Shown: piece after piece, positions 25,106 to 33,424 of the stretch
How positions within the stretch are numbered: position 1 is the stretch's first letter
Layout of the letters: each line of letters opens with the position of its first letter
From: a virus
Strand: one strand, 5' to 3'
IMG/VR virus record: IMGVR_UViG_3300044633_000115
Location: 1 to 64,000 of that record
Length of the DNA: 64,000 bases
Notes under the pieces: generated by a model
What the model saw: only the letters and a program-made list of their open reading frames with translations
What the model was told of the DNA's origin: nothing
Database searches by the model: none
Translations under genes and position numbers: made by a program

Positions 25106-25869
25106 TGCCAATACTAACTAACCTTGGTTCTGCTACCGCCCGTGGCTACGGCTTTGGCGGGGTTGTGGTGTATGCGCTTACTATTTCAAGCAATCAAACC
25201 GACTTGAATCTAAGAACGTATGCGTTAGCAAATGGTTGGACGGCATCAGGCTCACTACTCCAAGTGACGGTTAACGCAGGGGTCTACATCTTGGCAAGTG
25301 GGACGGGAACCCCAGCACTAACAATCAACGGAACATATCCCGGTGGCGTAGTCCTCATAAACAACGGATACATCATTGGTTATGGCGGTGCGGGCGGTGC
25401 TGGTGGTTCTGGCGACCCCCCACCCAGCAGAGTTGGTTCTGCCGGTTCTGTTGGTGGCACAGGTATTTCTGCTTCATCTGCGGTAAGAATTGCAAACAAC
25501 GGCACTGTTGCTGGTGGTGGCGGTGGCGCTGGTGGTGGCGGTGGTTCAAACTTTGGTGACTGGTACGGCGGTGGCGGTGGCGGCGGAGGTGCTACTTATG
25601 GTGGTGGCGGTGCTGCTGGGGCTTCAAGTGGTCCGGGTACAGGTACATCAGGCGCGGGAGCCGCAGGTACTTTAAGCGCTGGAGGCGCGGGTGGACGTAG
25701 TAATTACGCTACTGGCGGTACAGGTGGTGGCTGGGGTGCGGCTGGTGCAGCAGGTAACAATAGCTCACAAGCAAGTGGTGGCGCAGGTGGCGGAGCAGGT
25801 AATTACATAGTGGGTAACTCCAACGTAACTTGGCTAGTAAACGGCACTCGCTTGGGCGGGGTGTCTTAA
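25105..25869 (+). CDS. Glycine-rich fibre tip protein
   Basis: 254 residues. After a beta N-terminus, residues about 95-235 contain long glycine runs (VAGGGGGAGGGGG, WYGGGGGGGGATYGGGG, GGAGGRSNYATGGTGGGWG) that likely form packed polyglycine-II helices, as in the receptor tips of some T-even-like adhesins. The end (NVTWLVNGTRLGGVS) resembles Gly-rich phage tail tips. It starts at TAATG overlap with the preceding fibre gene. Receptor binding is inferred. Confidence 0.65.
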   Translation: MPILTNLGSATARGYGFGGVVVYALTISSNQTDLNLRTYALANGWTASGSLLQVTVNAGVYILASGTGTPALTINGTYPGGVVLINNGYIIGYGGAGGAGGSGDPPPSRVGSAGSVGGTGISASSAVRIANNGTVAGGGGGAGGGGGSNFGDWYGGGGGGGGATYGGGGAAGASSGPGTGTSGAGAAGTLSAGGAGGRSNYATGGTGGGWGAAGAAGNNSSQASGGAGGGAGNYIVGNSNVTWLVNGTRLGGVS

Positions 25870-25872
25870 AGT

Positions 25873-26595
25873 GTGGATCCTTTCACTCTTCTCATGGCGG
25901 CCCAAACCGCCGTTGGTTTTATCAAGCAGGGGTGCGCTCTCCTGCATGAAGGGCGTATGGAGTTGGAAGGGGCTAAGAAGACAGCCGAGCAGGTCATTGG
26001 CGATGTCAAAGCAATTAAAGGTGTGTTTGATTGGTTCATTGGTCTATTCGTTAGTAAACCAGCCAAGCCAGCCGAAGAAAAGCCTGTGGCAAAAGCGAAA
26101 GCCAAAGCCACAACCAAACAGCAACAGTCTTACGAGGAACTTGAACTTAAACTCATCAGCGAAGTGGGCACACAGTTGGGAGAATTCTTTGATATTCAGC
26201 AACAACTCCAGACCTACTACCATGAGTTAGAGGAGCAGTCAAAAACTAACTACGACCCAGCCCAGAACACCAGCAAAAAAGCCATAGAGCGTGCGCTAGT
26301 TGAGTTGCAGTTAGAGAAGTTGGGAGAGCAGATTAGAGAGCAGATGACAACATATGCCCCCAAAGAGTTGAAAGCAATCTACAGCCGATTCCTAAAGATG
26401 TACGCCAAGATTGAACAGGAGCAGGAGTGGGCTAGGTCTGAGATGGTTCGCAGGGCTAGGTTAGCTAGGTGGCAGAAAGAGCAAGACGAGATTCGGGCTA
26501 TTGAAACAACAACTGGAGTAATTGCCGTGATGTTCATATCAATGTTTTTTGGGTGGCTAATGTGGCAACTACGCGCCTTGTCTGGTGGATACTGA
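25873..26595 (+). CDS. Helical membrane-associated protein before lysis genes
   Basis: 240 residues, start GTG at 25873. Mostly charged helices and coiled coil (about 90-200) with a Lys/Ala/Pro linker, then a hydrophobic segment near residues 212-232 (GVIAVMFISMFFGWLMW). An N-terminal amphipathic stretch may also touch membrane. Proteins of this type are common directly upstream of holins in environmental podophages, function unknown to me; it could be an internal virion or lysis regulator. It overlaps the tiny gene at 26562. Confidence 0.6.
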   Translation: MDPFTLLMAAQTAVGFIKQGCALLHEGRMELEGAKKTAEQVIGDVKAIKGVFDWFIGLFVSKPAKPAEEKPVAKAKAKATTKQQQSYEELELKLISEVGTQLGEFFDIQQQLQTYYHELEEQSKTNYDPAQNTSKKAIERALVELQLEKLGEQIREQMTTYAPKELKAIYSRFLKMYAKIEQEQEWARSEMVRRARLARWQKEQDEIRAIETTTGVIAVMFISMFFGWLMWQLRALSGGY

Positions 26596-26729
26596 TAGGA
26601 GTAGCAATATGTATAGTCGTTGCAGCAACCTCAATGGCATACGTAGAAACCCTATACATGCGAGCACAACTTAAACAAGAGATTAAAGAGTTGCGCAAAC
26701 TTAAACGTGAATTGAAGGAGCAGAAATGA
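26562..26729 (+). CDS. Tiny membrane protein in lysis cassette
   Basis: 55 residues from a GTG inside the end of the previous gene: a transmembrane helix near residues 7-26 (VWWILIGVAICIVVAATSMA) and a charged helical tail (LKQEIKELRKLKRELKEQK). Its stop overlaps the holin start as ATGA, a strong sign it is translated. The layout (short N-terminal anchor, basic coiled tail) resembles small inner-membrane spanin or antiholin proteins, but no outer spanin is visible. Confidence 0.6.
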   Translation: MATTRLVWWILIGVAICIVVAATSMAYVETLYMRAQLKQEIKELRKLKRELKEQK

Positions 26730-27148
26730 TACCTATTGGCGCACTTTTAGACATTGGTGGGAAGATACTAGATAAGGTATTTCCTGACCCAGCACAGGCG
26801 GAGCAGGCCAAGCTCAAGTTACTTGAGATGCAACAAAATGGCGAGTTAGCAAAACTCAATGCCGACGTTGCCGAATCCCACGAGTTGACCGAGCGGCTCA
26901 AAGCAGATATGGGTTCTGACTCTTGGCTATCCAAGAACATTCGTCCTATGACGTTGGTATTTATCTTGATTACCTACACGACTTTTGCGATGATGTCCGC
27001 GTGGGATATTGAAGTAAATAACAACTATGTTGAATTGCTGGGACAATGGGGCATGTTAATAATGTCGTTTTACTTTGGCGGTAGGACGCTGGAGAAAATT
27101 ATAGAGATGAAGGCTAAAAATGAATCTAAGCGAACACTTCAGTCTTGA
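26726..27148 (+). CDS. Holin, GTA 3TM holin-like
   Basis: 140 residues. The opening DIGGKILDKVFPDPAQAEQA with KLKLLEMQQNGEL is a signature of the '3TM holin' family known from gene transfer agents and many phages. Two clear hydrophobic segments follow (RPMTLVFILITYTTFAMM, and LLGQWGMLIMSFYFGGR), with a basic C-terminal tail. Holins time host membrane disruption, and the endolysin gene overlaps directly downstream. Confidence 0.8.
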   Translation: MIPIGALLDIGGKILDKVFPDPAQAEQAKLKLLEMQQNGELAKLNADVAESHELTERLKADMGSDSWLSKNIRPMTLVFILITYTTFAMMSAWDIEVNNNYVELLGQWGMLIMSFYFGGRTLEKIIEMKAKNESKRTLQS

Positions 27149-27572
27149 CGAGGCAACGTATAGCGAGACTGCTATACGGATGAACATTGATAACCAGCCC
27201 GACGAACGCCAACTGGCAAACATGAAGTCGGCTGCTGAACAACTGGAGGCAGTCCGAAATGTCACAGGCGCTCTTCGTGTTAATTCTTGGCTACGCTTGC
27301 CTGATGTCAACATGGCTGTTGGCGGTTCTAAGGTATCCAGCCACATGGATGGTTGGGCTATTGACTGCTCTTCTTCTGCTCACACTCCTTACGCGCTATG
27401 TCAGCTTGTTATAAAAACTGGCATTAAGTTTGACCAAATGATTCACGAGTATGGACGTTGGATGCACATATCTTTTGCGCCTGAGATGCGTCAGCAAGCG
27501 TTGACTATCTATAAGCCAGAAGGCAAATACAAACCCGGCATCTTGACAGAAGCCGAATACCACGCGAAGTAA
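27120..27572 (+). CDS. Endolysin, peptidase M15-like
   Basis: 150 residues. SSHMDGWAIDC carries the zinc-binding H75 and D82; E110 (MIHEYGRWMHIS) and H116 complete the peptidase M15/D-Ala-D-Ala carboxypeptidase pattern. The NSWLRLPDVNMAVGG strand before it is typical. It would cut cross-link peptides in the cell wall. The gene overlaps the holin by 29 bases. No signal peptide is visible, so it should rely on the holin. Confidence 0.85.
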   Translation: MNLSEHFSLDEATYSETAIRMNIDNQPDERQLANMKSAAEQLEAVRNVTGALRVNSWLRLPDVNMAVGGSKVSSHMDGWAIDCSSSAHTPYALCQLVIKTGIKFDQMIHEYGRWMHISFAPEMRQQALTIYKPEGKYKPGILTEAEYHAK

Positions 27573-27573
27573 T

Positions 27574-29688
27574 ATGCCATTACAGAAACTACAGTTCAGA
27601 CCCGGCGTTAACCGCGAAGGCACTACTCTCTCCAACGAGGGCGGTTGGTTTGACTGCGACAAGATTCGCTTCCGCTCTGGCTACCCTGAGAAAATTGGTG
27701 GCTGGCAACGTGACGGCGGTTTAGCTGCTACAACAGAACCTGTTACAACACTTGTGGCTACTAGTGGGCTTACAACTGCGGCTGTGCCACCTAGCGGTGC
27801 GTTCTGGGGTGTTGCCAAAGCCATGTGGAATTGGATTAACCTGACAGGCTACAACCTATTGGCGGTTGGAACTAACCTCAAGTACTACATTCAGAACTCG
27901 TCTGGCGGTGCGTATAACGACGTAACCCCCATTCGCCTAACTAATACAGCGGTAGCCAACGCTTTCACTACGACGGACACCTCATCGACTGTGACGGTTA
28001 ACGATGCTGGGCATGGAGCGCAAGCAGGGGACTTTGTAAATATTACTAGCGTATCAGGCACTGTTAACGGCATAACCGCTGCCCAGTTAACTGGAGAGTT
28101 TCAAGTCCAAACTGTTACAAGTAACAACACCTACACAGTTATTGCGGGTGGTACGGCAACTTCTACGGGCACATCTGCTGTTACTGCAACATTTAACTAC
28201 CAACTCACTACTGGTAACACAACATTTACTTACGGTACAGGCTGGGGTGTAGGTGGTTGGGGCGGTGTTACCACAGGGTATCCAGACACAGGATGGGGTT
28301 CTCCTGCGCCAGCGGGTCTTGGTATTGGCGTGCAGTTGCGTCTATGGAGTCAGTCTAACTACGGTGAAGACTTGGTGTTTAACCCCCGTGGCGCTGCTAT
28401 GTATTATTGGGCTAATAACGCTAACCCAAACATTTACGACCGTGGGCAGATTATCAAAGCAGGTACTGCTGTAGCCACAAAGTCAGGTTCATTTACACCT
28501 GATGCTACTTGCCCGTCTATTGCTAACTTTGTGTTGGTGTCCGATGCATCCCGCTTTACGTTTGCTTTTGGCTGTAACGACCCAACTGGTGTGTATGCAA
28601 CGACGGCTCAAGACCCTATGCAAGTGCGTTGGTCTGACCAGAATACATTGGTTACATGGTTGCCCCTTGTTACCAACCAAGCGGGTGGTATCCGTCTAAG
28701 CCACGGCTCAACCATCATTACTGCTATACAAACTCGTCAAGAGATTTTGGTTCTGACGGATTCAGCCATTTACTCCTTCCAGTACCTTGGCGCTCCTTAT
28801 GTGTGGAACAGTCAAATACTTGGAGACAACATTTCTGTTGCTAGTCCCAACGCAGTATCTACAGTAAACAACGTCACCTACTGGATGGGTACAGATAAGT
28901 TCTATATGTACTCTGGTCGGGTAGAAACCTTACCTTGCGCTTTGCGTCAGTACATCTACGGCAATATTAACTTGCAAGAGTCCTATCAGATTCACTCTGG
29001 GACTAACGAAGGCTACAACGAAATCTGGTGGTTCTATCCATCTATTACGGGCACCACTTCAACTGGTGAGAACGGCACAGGAACTCCCGGTTCGCCAAAC
29101 ATCTTGATTGACCGCTACGTCATCTATAACCATCTAGAGCGTACTTGGTACTACGGCACTATGAACGGTACGACTGTGCGCCCCCGCACGGCTTGGTTAG
29201 ATAGTCCGTTACGTTCCGAGCCTATGGCGACTATTGGCTATGTTTCTAGCGGTGCTTATACAAATGGTTCGGTGGTGTACCAAGAAACGGGTGTAGATAA
29301 CAACGAGACTGGCACTCCAATTGCCATTGAATCTTATGTTCAATCCTCGGACTTTGATATTGGTGACGGTCATAATTTTGGTTTTGTGTGGAGGCTTATA
29401 CCTGACATCACATTTGATGGCTCCTCCTCAGCAGCGCCTACCGCTTACTTTACGGTAAGACCCCGTCAAAACCCCGGTGCAAACTACAGCACCTCAAACA
29501 ACCCGTCCGTAGAAAGCGCACAGTCTTACGCAAGTACAACGACATACAACGTCCAACAATTTACCCAGCAAGTGTTTGTGCGGATACGCGGTCGTCAGAT
29601 GGCGTTTAAGATTTCTTCATCAGACCTTGGTACACAGTGGCAACTAGGTGTTCCACGTATTGATGTCAGACCGGACGGTCGTCGATGA
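27574..29688 (+). CDS. Large tail protein (stabilisation/tail-hub type)
   Basis: 704 residues. The opening LQKLQFRPGVNREGTTLSNE, GGWFDCDKIRFRSGYPEKIG and GGW identifies the common podovirus tail protein with a beta-propeller-like body; P22 gp10-like stabilisers and related nozzle proteins start similarly. Mid-sequence motifs such as LIRDR-type strands (ILIDRYVIYNHLERTWYYG) and QVFVRIRGRQMAFKISSSDL near the end are typical. It probably builds the tail nozzle or hub. An unusual feature is the Thr/Gly-rich insert at about 130-220. Confidence 0.75.
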   Translation: MPLQKLQFRPGVNREGTTLSNEGGWFDCDKIRFRSGYPEKIGGWQRDGGLAATTEPVTTLVATSGLTTAAVPPSGAFWGVAKAMWNWINLTGYNLLAVGTNLKYYIQNSSGGAYNDVTPIRLTNTAVANAFTTTDTSSTVTVNDAGHGAQAGDFVNITSVSGTVNGITAAQLTGEFQVQTVTSNNTYTVIAGGTATSTGTSAVTATFNYQLTTGNTTFTYGTGWGVGGWGGVTTGYPDTGWGSPAPAGLGIGVQLRLWSQSNYGEDLVFNPRGAAMYYWANNANPNIYDRGQIIKAGTAVATKSGSFTPDATCPSIANFVLVSDASRFTFAFGCNDPTGVYATTAQDPMQVRWSDQNTLVTWLPLVTNQAGGIRLSHGSTIITAIQTRQEILVLTDSAIYSFQYLGAPYVWNSQILGDNISVASPNAVSTVNNVTYWMGTDKFYMYSGRVETLPCALRQYIYGNINLQESYQIHSGTNEGYNEIWWFYPSITGTTSTGENGTGTPGSPNILIDRYVIYNHLERTWYYGTMNGTTVRPRTAWLDSPLRSEPMATIGYVSSGAYTNGSVVYQETGVDNNETGTPIAIESYVQSSDFDIGDGHNFGFVWRLIPDITFDGSSSAAPTAYFTVRPRQNPGANYSTSNNPSVESAQSYASTTTYNVQQFTQQVFVRIRGRQMAFKISSSDLGTQWQLGVPRIDVRPDGRR

Positions 29689-30389
29689 CACTGCCTTTAG
29701 AACGCGCCTTTGCGTTAATCCCACCCAATGCGCCGCGCCTACCTGCGGCTCCAGTGGAGTACGACCAGAGATACGTAGATACCTTAACGGGCATTTTGCG
29801 TCAGTACTTCAACACCATTGATAACTTTACGCAGGCATTTTCTTCTGGTACGGGTGGGGGGTTCCTGCAGTTCCCGTTTATCTCTGCATCAGATACTGCT
29901 ACACAATATGCAACAGCCGCAAACACGCCGACCATAGTTCAATGGAACACCTTAGAGGTAGGTAATGGTTTTACACTAAACGTAGGCAATACCGCTACCG
30001 CACAAGTTTCTGGGATATACAAGATTACGTATAGCCTCCAGTTCGCTAACAACGACAACGCTGCCCATGACTCTATTGTTTGGTTGCGTATAAACGGCTC
30101 TACATCTGCGGCGGACGTAACAGATTCCACAACTATTTTTACTTTACCCGCTCGTAAAAGTGCTGGTATACCGTCTTATGTCTGCGGCTACTCCGAAGTT
30201 GTTTTTTCATTATCCGCAGGAGATACTGTTGGCTTGTGGTGGGGAACTGACCAAGCCGCTACTTCTGGCGGGGCTACTGGTAACTACATCTTCTATCAAG
30301 CGGCGCAAACTACACCTATGGCTTACCCAGCAGTTCCTTCTGCTATTGGGTCAATAACATTTGTATCAGCCTTGTTCCCAACGGTCTAA
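29685..30389 (+). CDS. Tail-tip jelly-roll protein, C1q/TNF-like
   Basis: 234 residues. A helical N-terminus (YDQRYVDTLTGILRQYFNTI, DNFTQAF) is followed by a jelly-roll: VSGIYKITYSLQFANND, DSIVWLRINGS, YSEVVFSLSAGDTVGLWWG. This is the C1q/TNF-like fold used by many phage receptor-binding tips. It overlaps the preceding gene by four bases. Trimeric surface binding is inferred. Confidence 0.7.
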   Translation: MTLPLERAFALIPPNAPRLPAAPVEYDQRYVDTLTGILRQYFNTIDNFTQAFSSGTGGGFLQFPFISASDTATQYATAANTPTIVQWNTLEVGNGFTLNVGNTATAQVSGIYKITYSLQFANNDNAAHDSIVWLRINGSTSAADVTDSTTIFTLPARKSAGIPSYVCGYSEVVFSLSAGDTVGLWWGTDQAATSGGATGNYIFYQAAQTTPMAYPAVPSAIGSITFVSALFPTV

Positions 30390-30400
30390 CATGATAAACT
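30372..30400 (+). promoter_or_regulatory. Weak candidate promoter before ejection genes
   Basis: TTGTTC (30372-30377) and TAAACT (30395-30400) are separated by 17 bases, just before the next ATG at 30429. The -35 match is only partial. It could start a transcript for the ejection genes. Low confidence. Confidence 0.25.
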
Positions 30401-30428
30401 CGATTAACCCCCTTTATACGAGGCAGAA

Positions 30429-31979
30429 ATGAGCCTACACAACGCCGCTAAACATATAGCCGCCCACGGTCGTGGCGAAGATACAGTACTCGTACACATG
30501 ACCCCCAACGAGGTTTCTGGTCTGCAAGCCGTAGCCAAAGCGCACGGTGGCTCGTTGACAATTAACCCACATACAGGGTTGGCTGAAGCGGGCTTTTTAA
30601 ACGCTATGCTTCCAATGATTCTTGGCGCTGGCCTTGCCGCCGCTACTGGCGGGTCTTCGCTACTTATTGGTGCGGGTATTGGTGGGCTTCAAGCCGCCCG
30701 TACTGGCAGTTTAAAGCAAGGTCTTATGGCGGGTCTTGGCGCGTATGGTGGCGCAGGATTGGCTAGTTCGCTTGGTGCGGCGGGGGCGTCTTCGTTGCCA
30801 ACTTCAGCCATAGCCGCTCCCCCTGCCCCAGTAATCCCAAGTGGTGTTCCAAACTTTGGCCCAGCTTTTACAGACGCACAGGCGTTTAACCCCGAACTTT
30901 TTAAACCTGCGGTAGTAGCGGGGGCTACGGGGACTGCGGGGACTGCGGCTGGAACAACGCCACCAACAACGCCAACGCCTTCGGCAATACCGGGCGGTAC
31001 CACCGCTGAAAACTTCCGATGGGACCCCATAACAAAAACAAATGTTCCTATAACCACACCTACTCCAACGGCAACGCCGATGGCAATTCCAGAGGTAACT
31101 CCAGTAGCGGCCTCAACACCAACACCAACCCCAAAAACTTTTGCCGAACTTTCTCCTTCAGACCGCCTTACGGCTATAAAAGAAGGCGCATCTGCGGATA
31201 ACATTACAGACTGGGCTACAAAAAACAAATATACAGCCGCTGGAACCGCTGGAAGCGTCGCTCTAGGTATGCAAGAAGAACCCAAGGCTCCAGACCCCGC
31301 CGACCCCGGCATGATTCGCCCATACACATTTGAGCGCACCAAGAATGCCGATGCGTTCCAAGATATGCCTGCTAGCGGTTATGCGCCATTAAGTTCTAGA
31401 GAACGCAACTATTTCACTGACCAGTACACGGCACAGACTCCATACAAAGCGCCCGGCCCTGAGTACATGGCGGCTGGTGGTCCAGTAGAGACAATGTCTA
31501 ACAACGCGGCTATGGGTGCAAACACTATGTATCCGATGGCTAACATGGCAACGTCATCTTTTGCTACGCCTTACCAATCTCCTGTATCTACTAATATGCT
31601 TGCGCCTACCAGCGACAGCGGTGTGACCATGAACGGCGAACCTAGTATGCAAGGTACCCGCATGGCTGGTGGTGGGCAAGTTCCACAGTATGGTCTTGGT
31701 GGTGCGTTGGGTAGCTACTCAGATGGTGGGCGTATGCTCAAGGGGCCGGGTGACGGCATGTCTGACAACATCCCAGCAGTCATTGGTAAAAAACAACCTG
31801 CACGATTGGCAGATGGTGAGTTTGTAGTCCCAGCAGATGTGGTGTCACATCTAGGCAATGGCTCTACTGATGCGGGTGCCAAACAGTTGTACGCCATGAT
31901 GGACAAGATTCGTGCCGCACGTACGGGTACAAAGAAACAGGGAAAGCAAATCAACCCCCGTAAATACATGCCAGCATGA
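30429..31979 (+). CDS. Putative internal virion/ejection protein I
   Basis: 516 residues. An N-terminal module (KHIAAHGRGEDTVLVHMTPN, EVSGLQAVAKAHGGSLTINP) is widespread in environmental podophages; a Gly/Ala hydrophobic stretch near 60-110 (ILGAGLAAATGGSSLLIGAG) could insert in membrane, and the end LADGEFVVPADVVSHLGNG with DAGAKQLYAMMDKIRAA is likewise typical. The middle is Pro/Thr linker. A role inside the capsid or in DNA ejection is inferred from position with the other ejection genes. GAGGCAGAA is the ribosome site. Confidence 0.6.
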   Translation: MSLHNAAKHIAAHGRGEDTVLVHMTPNEVSGLQAVAKAHGGSLTINPHTGLAEAGFLNAMLPMILGAGLAAATGGSSLLIGAGIGGLQAARTGSLKQGLMAGLGAYGGAGLASSLGAAGASSLPTSAIAAPPAPVIPSGVPNFGPAFTDAQAFNPELFKPAVVAGATGTAGTAAGTTPPTTPTPSAIPGGTTAENFRWDPITKTNVPITTPTPTATPMAIPEVTPVAASTPTPTPKTFAELSPSDRLTAIKEGASADNITDWATKNKYTAAGTAGSVALGMQEEPKAPDPADPGMIRPYTFERTKNADAFQDMPASGYAPLSSRERNYFTDQYTAQTPYKAPGPEYMAAGGPVETMSNNAAMGANTMYPMANMATSSFATPYQSPVSTNMLAPTSDSGVTMNGEPSMQGTRMAGGGQVPQYGLGGALGSYSDGGRMLKGPGDGMSDNIPAVIGKKQPARLADGEFVVPADVVSHLGNGSTDAGAKQLYAMMDKIRAARTGTKKQGKQINPRKYMPA

Positions 31980-32437
31980 CGTACGCTTTCACCGTAGAAC
32001 GCTTCTCTGACACATACAGTGAACTCGAATCGCTGTACAGGCAACACTACGGGGAAATGGTCGATAGGCTGGCTGGGCAGGGGGTTGAGTACTCGCCCTA
32101 TAACCCACGGCTTGATGAGTACGTCAAGGCAGGTGATGGGGGTTGGTTGCTGACATTTGTTTTGCGTTGTGAGGGAGTTGCTTGTGGGTATGCAAATGTG
32201 TATATCACCAACGACATGCACAACGGGGATTTGATTTCGCAGGAAGACACGCTTTTTGTACTAAAAGAACACCGCAACGGGGTCGGCAAAAAGCTTGTTC
32301 AGTTTGTACTCCAAGAGCTAAAATCTCGTGGCGTAAAGCGTTTGATAGTGTCGGCAATGACCGACTTGCGCGTTGCGAAACTTTGGGGCCGAATGGGTTT
32401 CAAAGAGGCTGCTACGCAGATGATTTACGAATTTTAA
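31976..32437 (+). CDS. GNAT-family acetyltransferase
   Basis: 153 residues. The acetyl-CoA binding part is clear: LKEHRNGVGKKLVQFVLQEL with the R/Q-x-x-G-x-G/A-like loop, then VKRLIVSAM and a final GRMGFKEA strand. VACGYANVYITN before it is the typical central strand. The substrate is unknown. It sits between two ejection-type genes, overlapping the previous one by four bases, an unusual place for an enzyme; it might modify a virion or host protein. Confidence 0.8.
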   Translation: MTYAFTVERFSDTYSELESLYRQHYGEMVDRLAGQGVEYSPYNPRLDEYVKAGDGGWLLTFVLRCEGVACGYANVYITNDMHNGDLISQEDTLFVLKEHRNGVGKKLVQFVLQELKSRGVKRLIVSAMTDLRVAKLWGRMGFKEAATQMIYEF

Positions 32438-32446
32438 GGAACCGCT

Positions 32447-33424
32447 ATGTGCAGTCCATCACAACCTACGCAACCTACCAACACAACAAACACTACTACG
32501 TCTATTCCCGAATACGCTAGACCGTATGTAGAGAAGATGTTGGGTCAGACAGAAGCGTTGTCAAAGACCCCATACCAAACGTATGACCGTGAACGTATTG
32601 CGGGGTTTTCCCCCCTGCAACAACAGGCTATGCAAGGTGCGGCAAACATGAACCCTGCCCAACAGTTATCTCAAGGTAGCGGGTTGGCGTATGGCGCGGG
32701 ATTGGGCGGTGTAGGCATGGCAATGCAAGCCAACCCACAAAACTTCCAAAACCAAGTTGGTGGGTACATGAACCCGTACTTGCAGATGTCTTTGGCACCA
32801 CAGTTAGCAGAAGCAAACCGCCAGTACGACATCGGTGCTACTAAACAGCAAAGCGCGGCTACTCAGGCTGGTGCGTTTGGTGGGTCACGCGAAGCAATCA
32901 TGGCGGCTGAGAACGAACGTAACCGCAACATGGGGCTAAACAGCATCATTGGTCAAGGCTACAACACAGCCTTTGGCAACGCGCAGAACCAGTACAACCA
33001 ATCACAGCAACAAGCCCTACAAGGGTTGGGTATGGCAAATACTGCGGCTGGCACTTTGGGTCAGTTAGGTCAGACTCAGTATGGTCAGCAGATGGGTATC
33101 AATCAACTGCAAAACCAGTATGGTGGTCAACAGCAGGCGCAAGAACAAAACATCTTGGGTCAGCAGTACCAAGACTTCCAAAACCAAGTCAACTATCCGT
33201 ACAAGCAGTTGGGCTTCATGTCTGACATGCTTCGGGGTTTACCCTTATCGCAAGGTGCGTCTACGATGTACCAAGCGCAACCCTCTATGGCGTCACAGGC
33301 TGTTGGCCTTGGCTTGCTAGGTAAGGGTGTGGGTGCGTTTGCCGAGGGTGGCGAAGTTGAACAAGAAGATTACGCTGGCTTGCCAGCAGGTGCGTTACAA
33401 CGCGTCATGGGAGGAATGGCATGA
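32447..33424 (+). CDS. Putative internal virion protein II (Gln-rich)
   Basis: 325 residues, strongly Gln/Asn/Ala/Met-rich. SIPEYARPYVEKMLGQTEAL, YDRERIAGFSPLQQQAMQGA and the repeated GQxQYxxQ pattern are features I associate with phage internal virion proteins. It ends with a hydrophobic Gly-rich helix (AVGLGLLGKGVGAFAEGG), common to these proteins. Starts MCSPSQPT, with an early Cys, but there is no lipoprotein signal. Function inferred. Confidence 0.6.
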   Translation: MCSPSQPTQPTNTTNTTTSIPEYARPYVEKMLGQTEALSKTPYQTYDRERIAGFSPLQQQAMQGAANMNPAQQLSQGSGLAYGAGLGGVGMAMQANPQNFQNQVGGYMNPYLQMSLAPQLAEANRQYDIGATKQQSAATQAGAFGGSREAIMAAENERNRNMGLNSIIGQGYNTAFGNAQNQYNQSQQQALQGLGMANTAAGTLGQLGQTQYGQQMGINQLQNQYGGQQQAQEQNILGQQYQDFQNQVNYPYKQLGFMSDMLRGLPLSQGASTMYQAQPSMASQAVGLGLLGKGVGAFAEGGEVEQEDYAGLPAGALQRVMGGMA

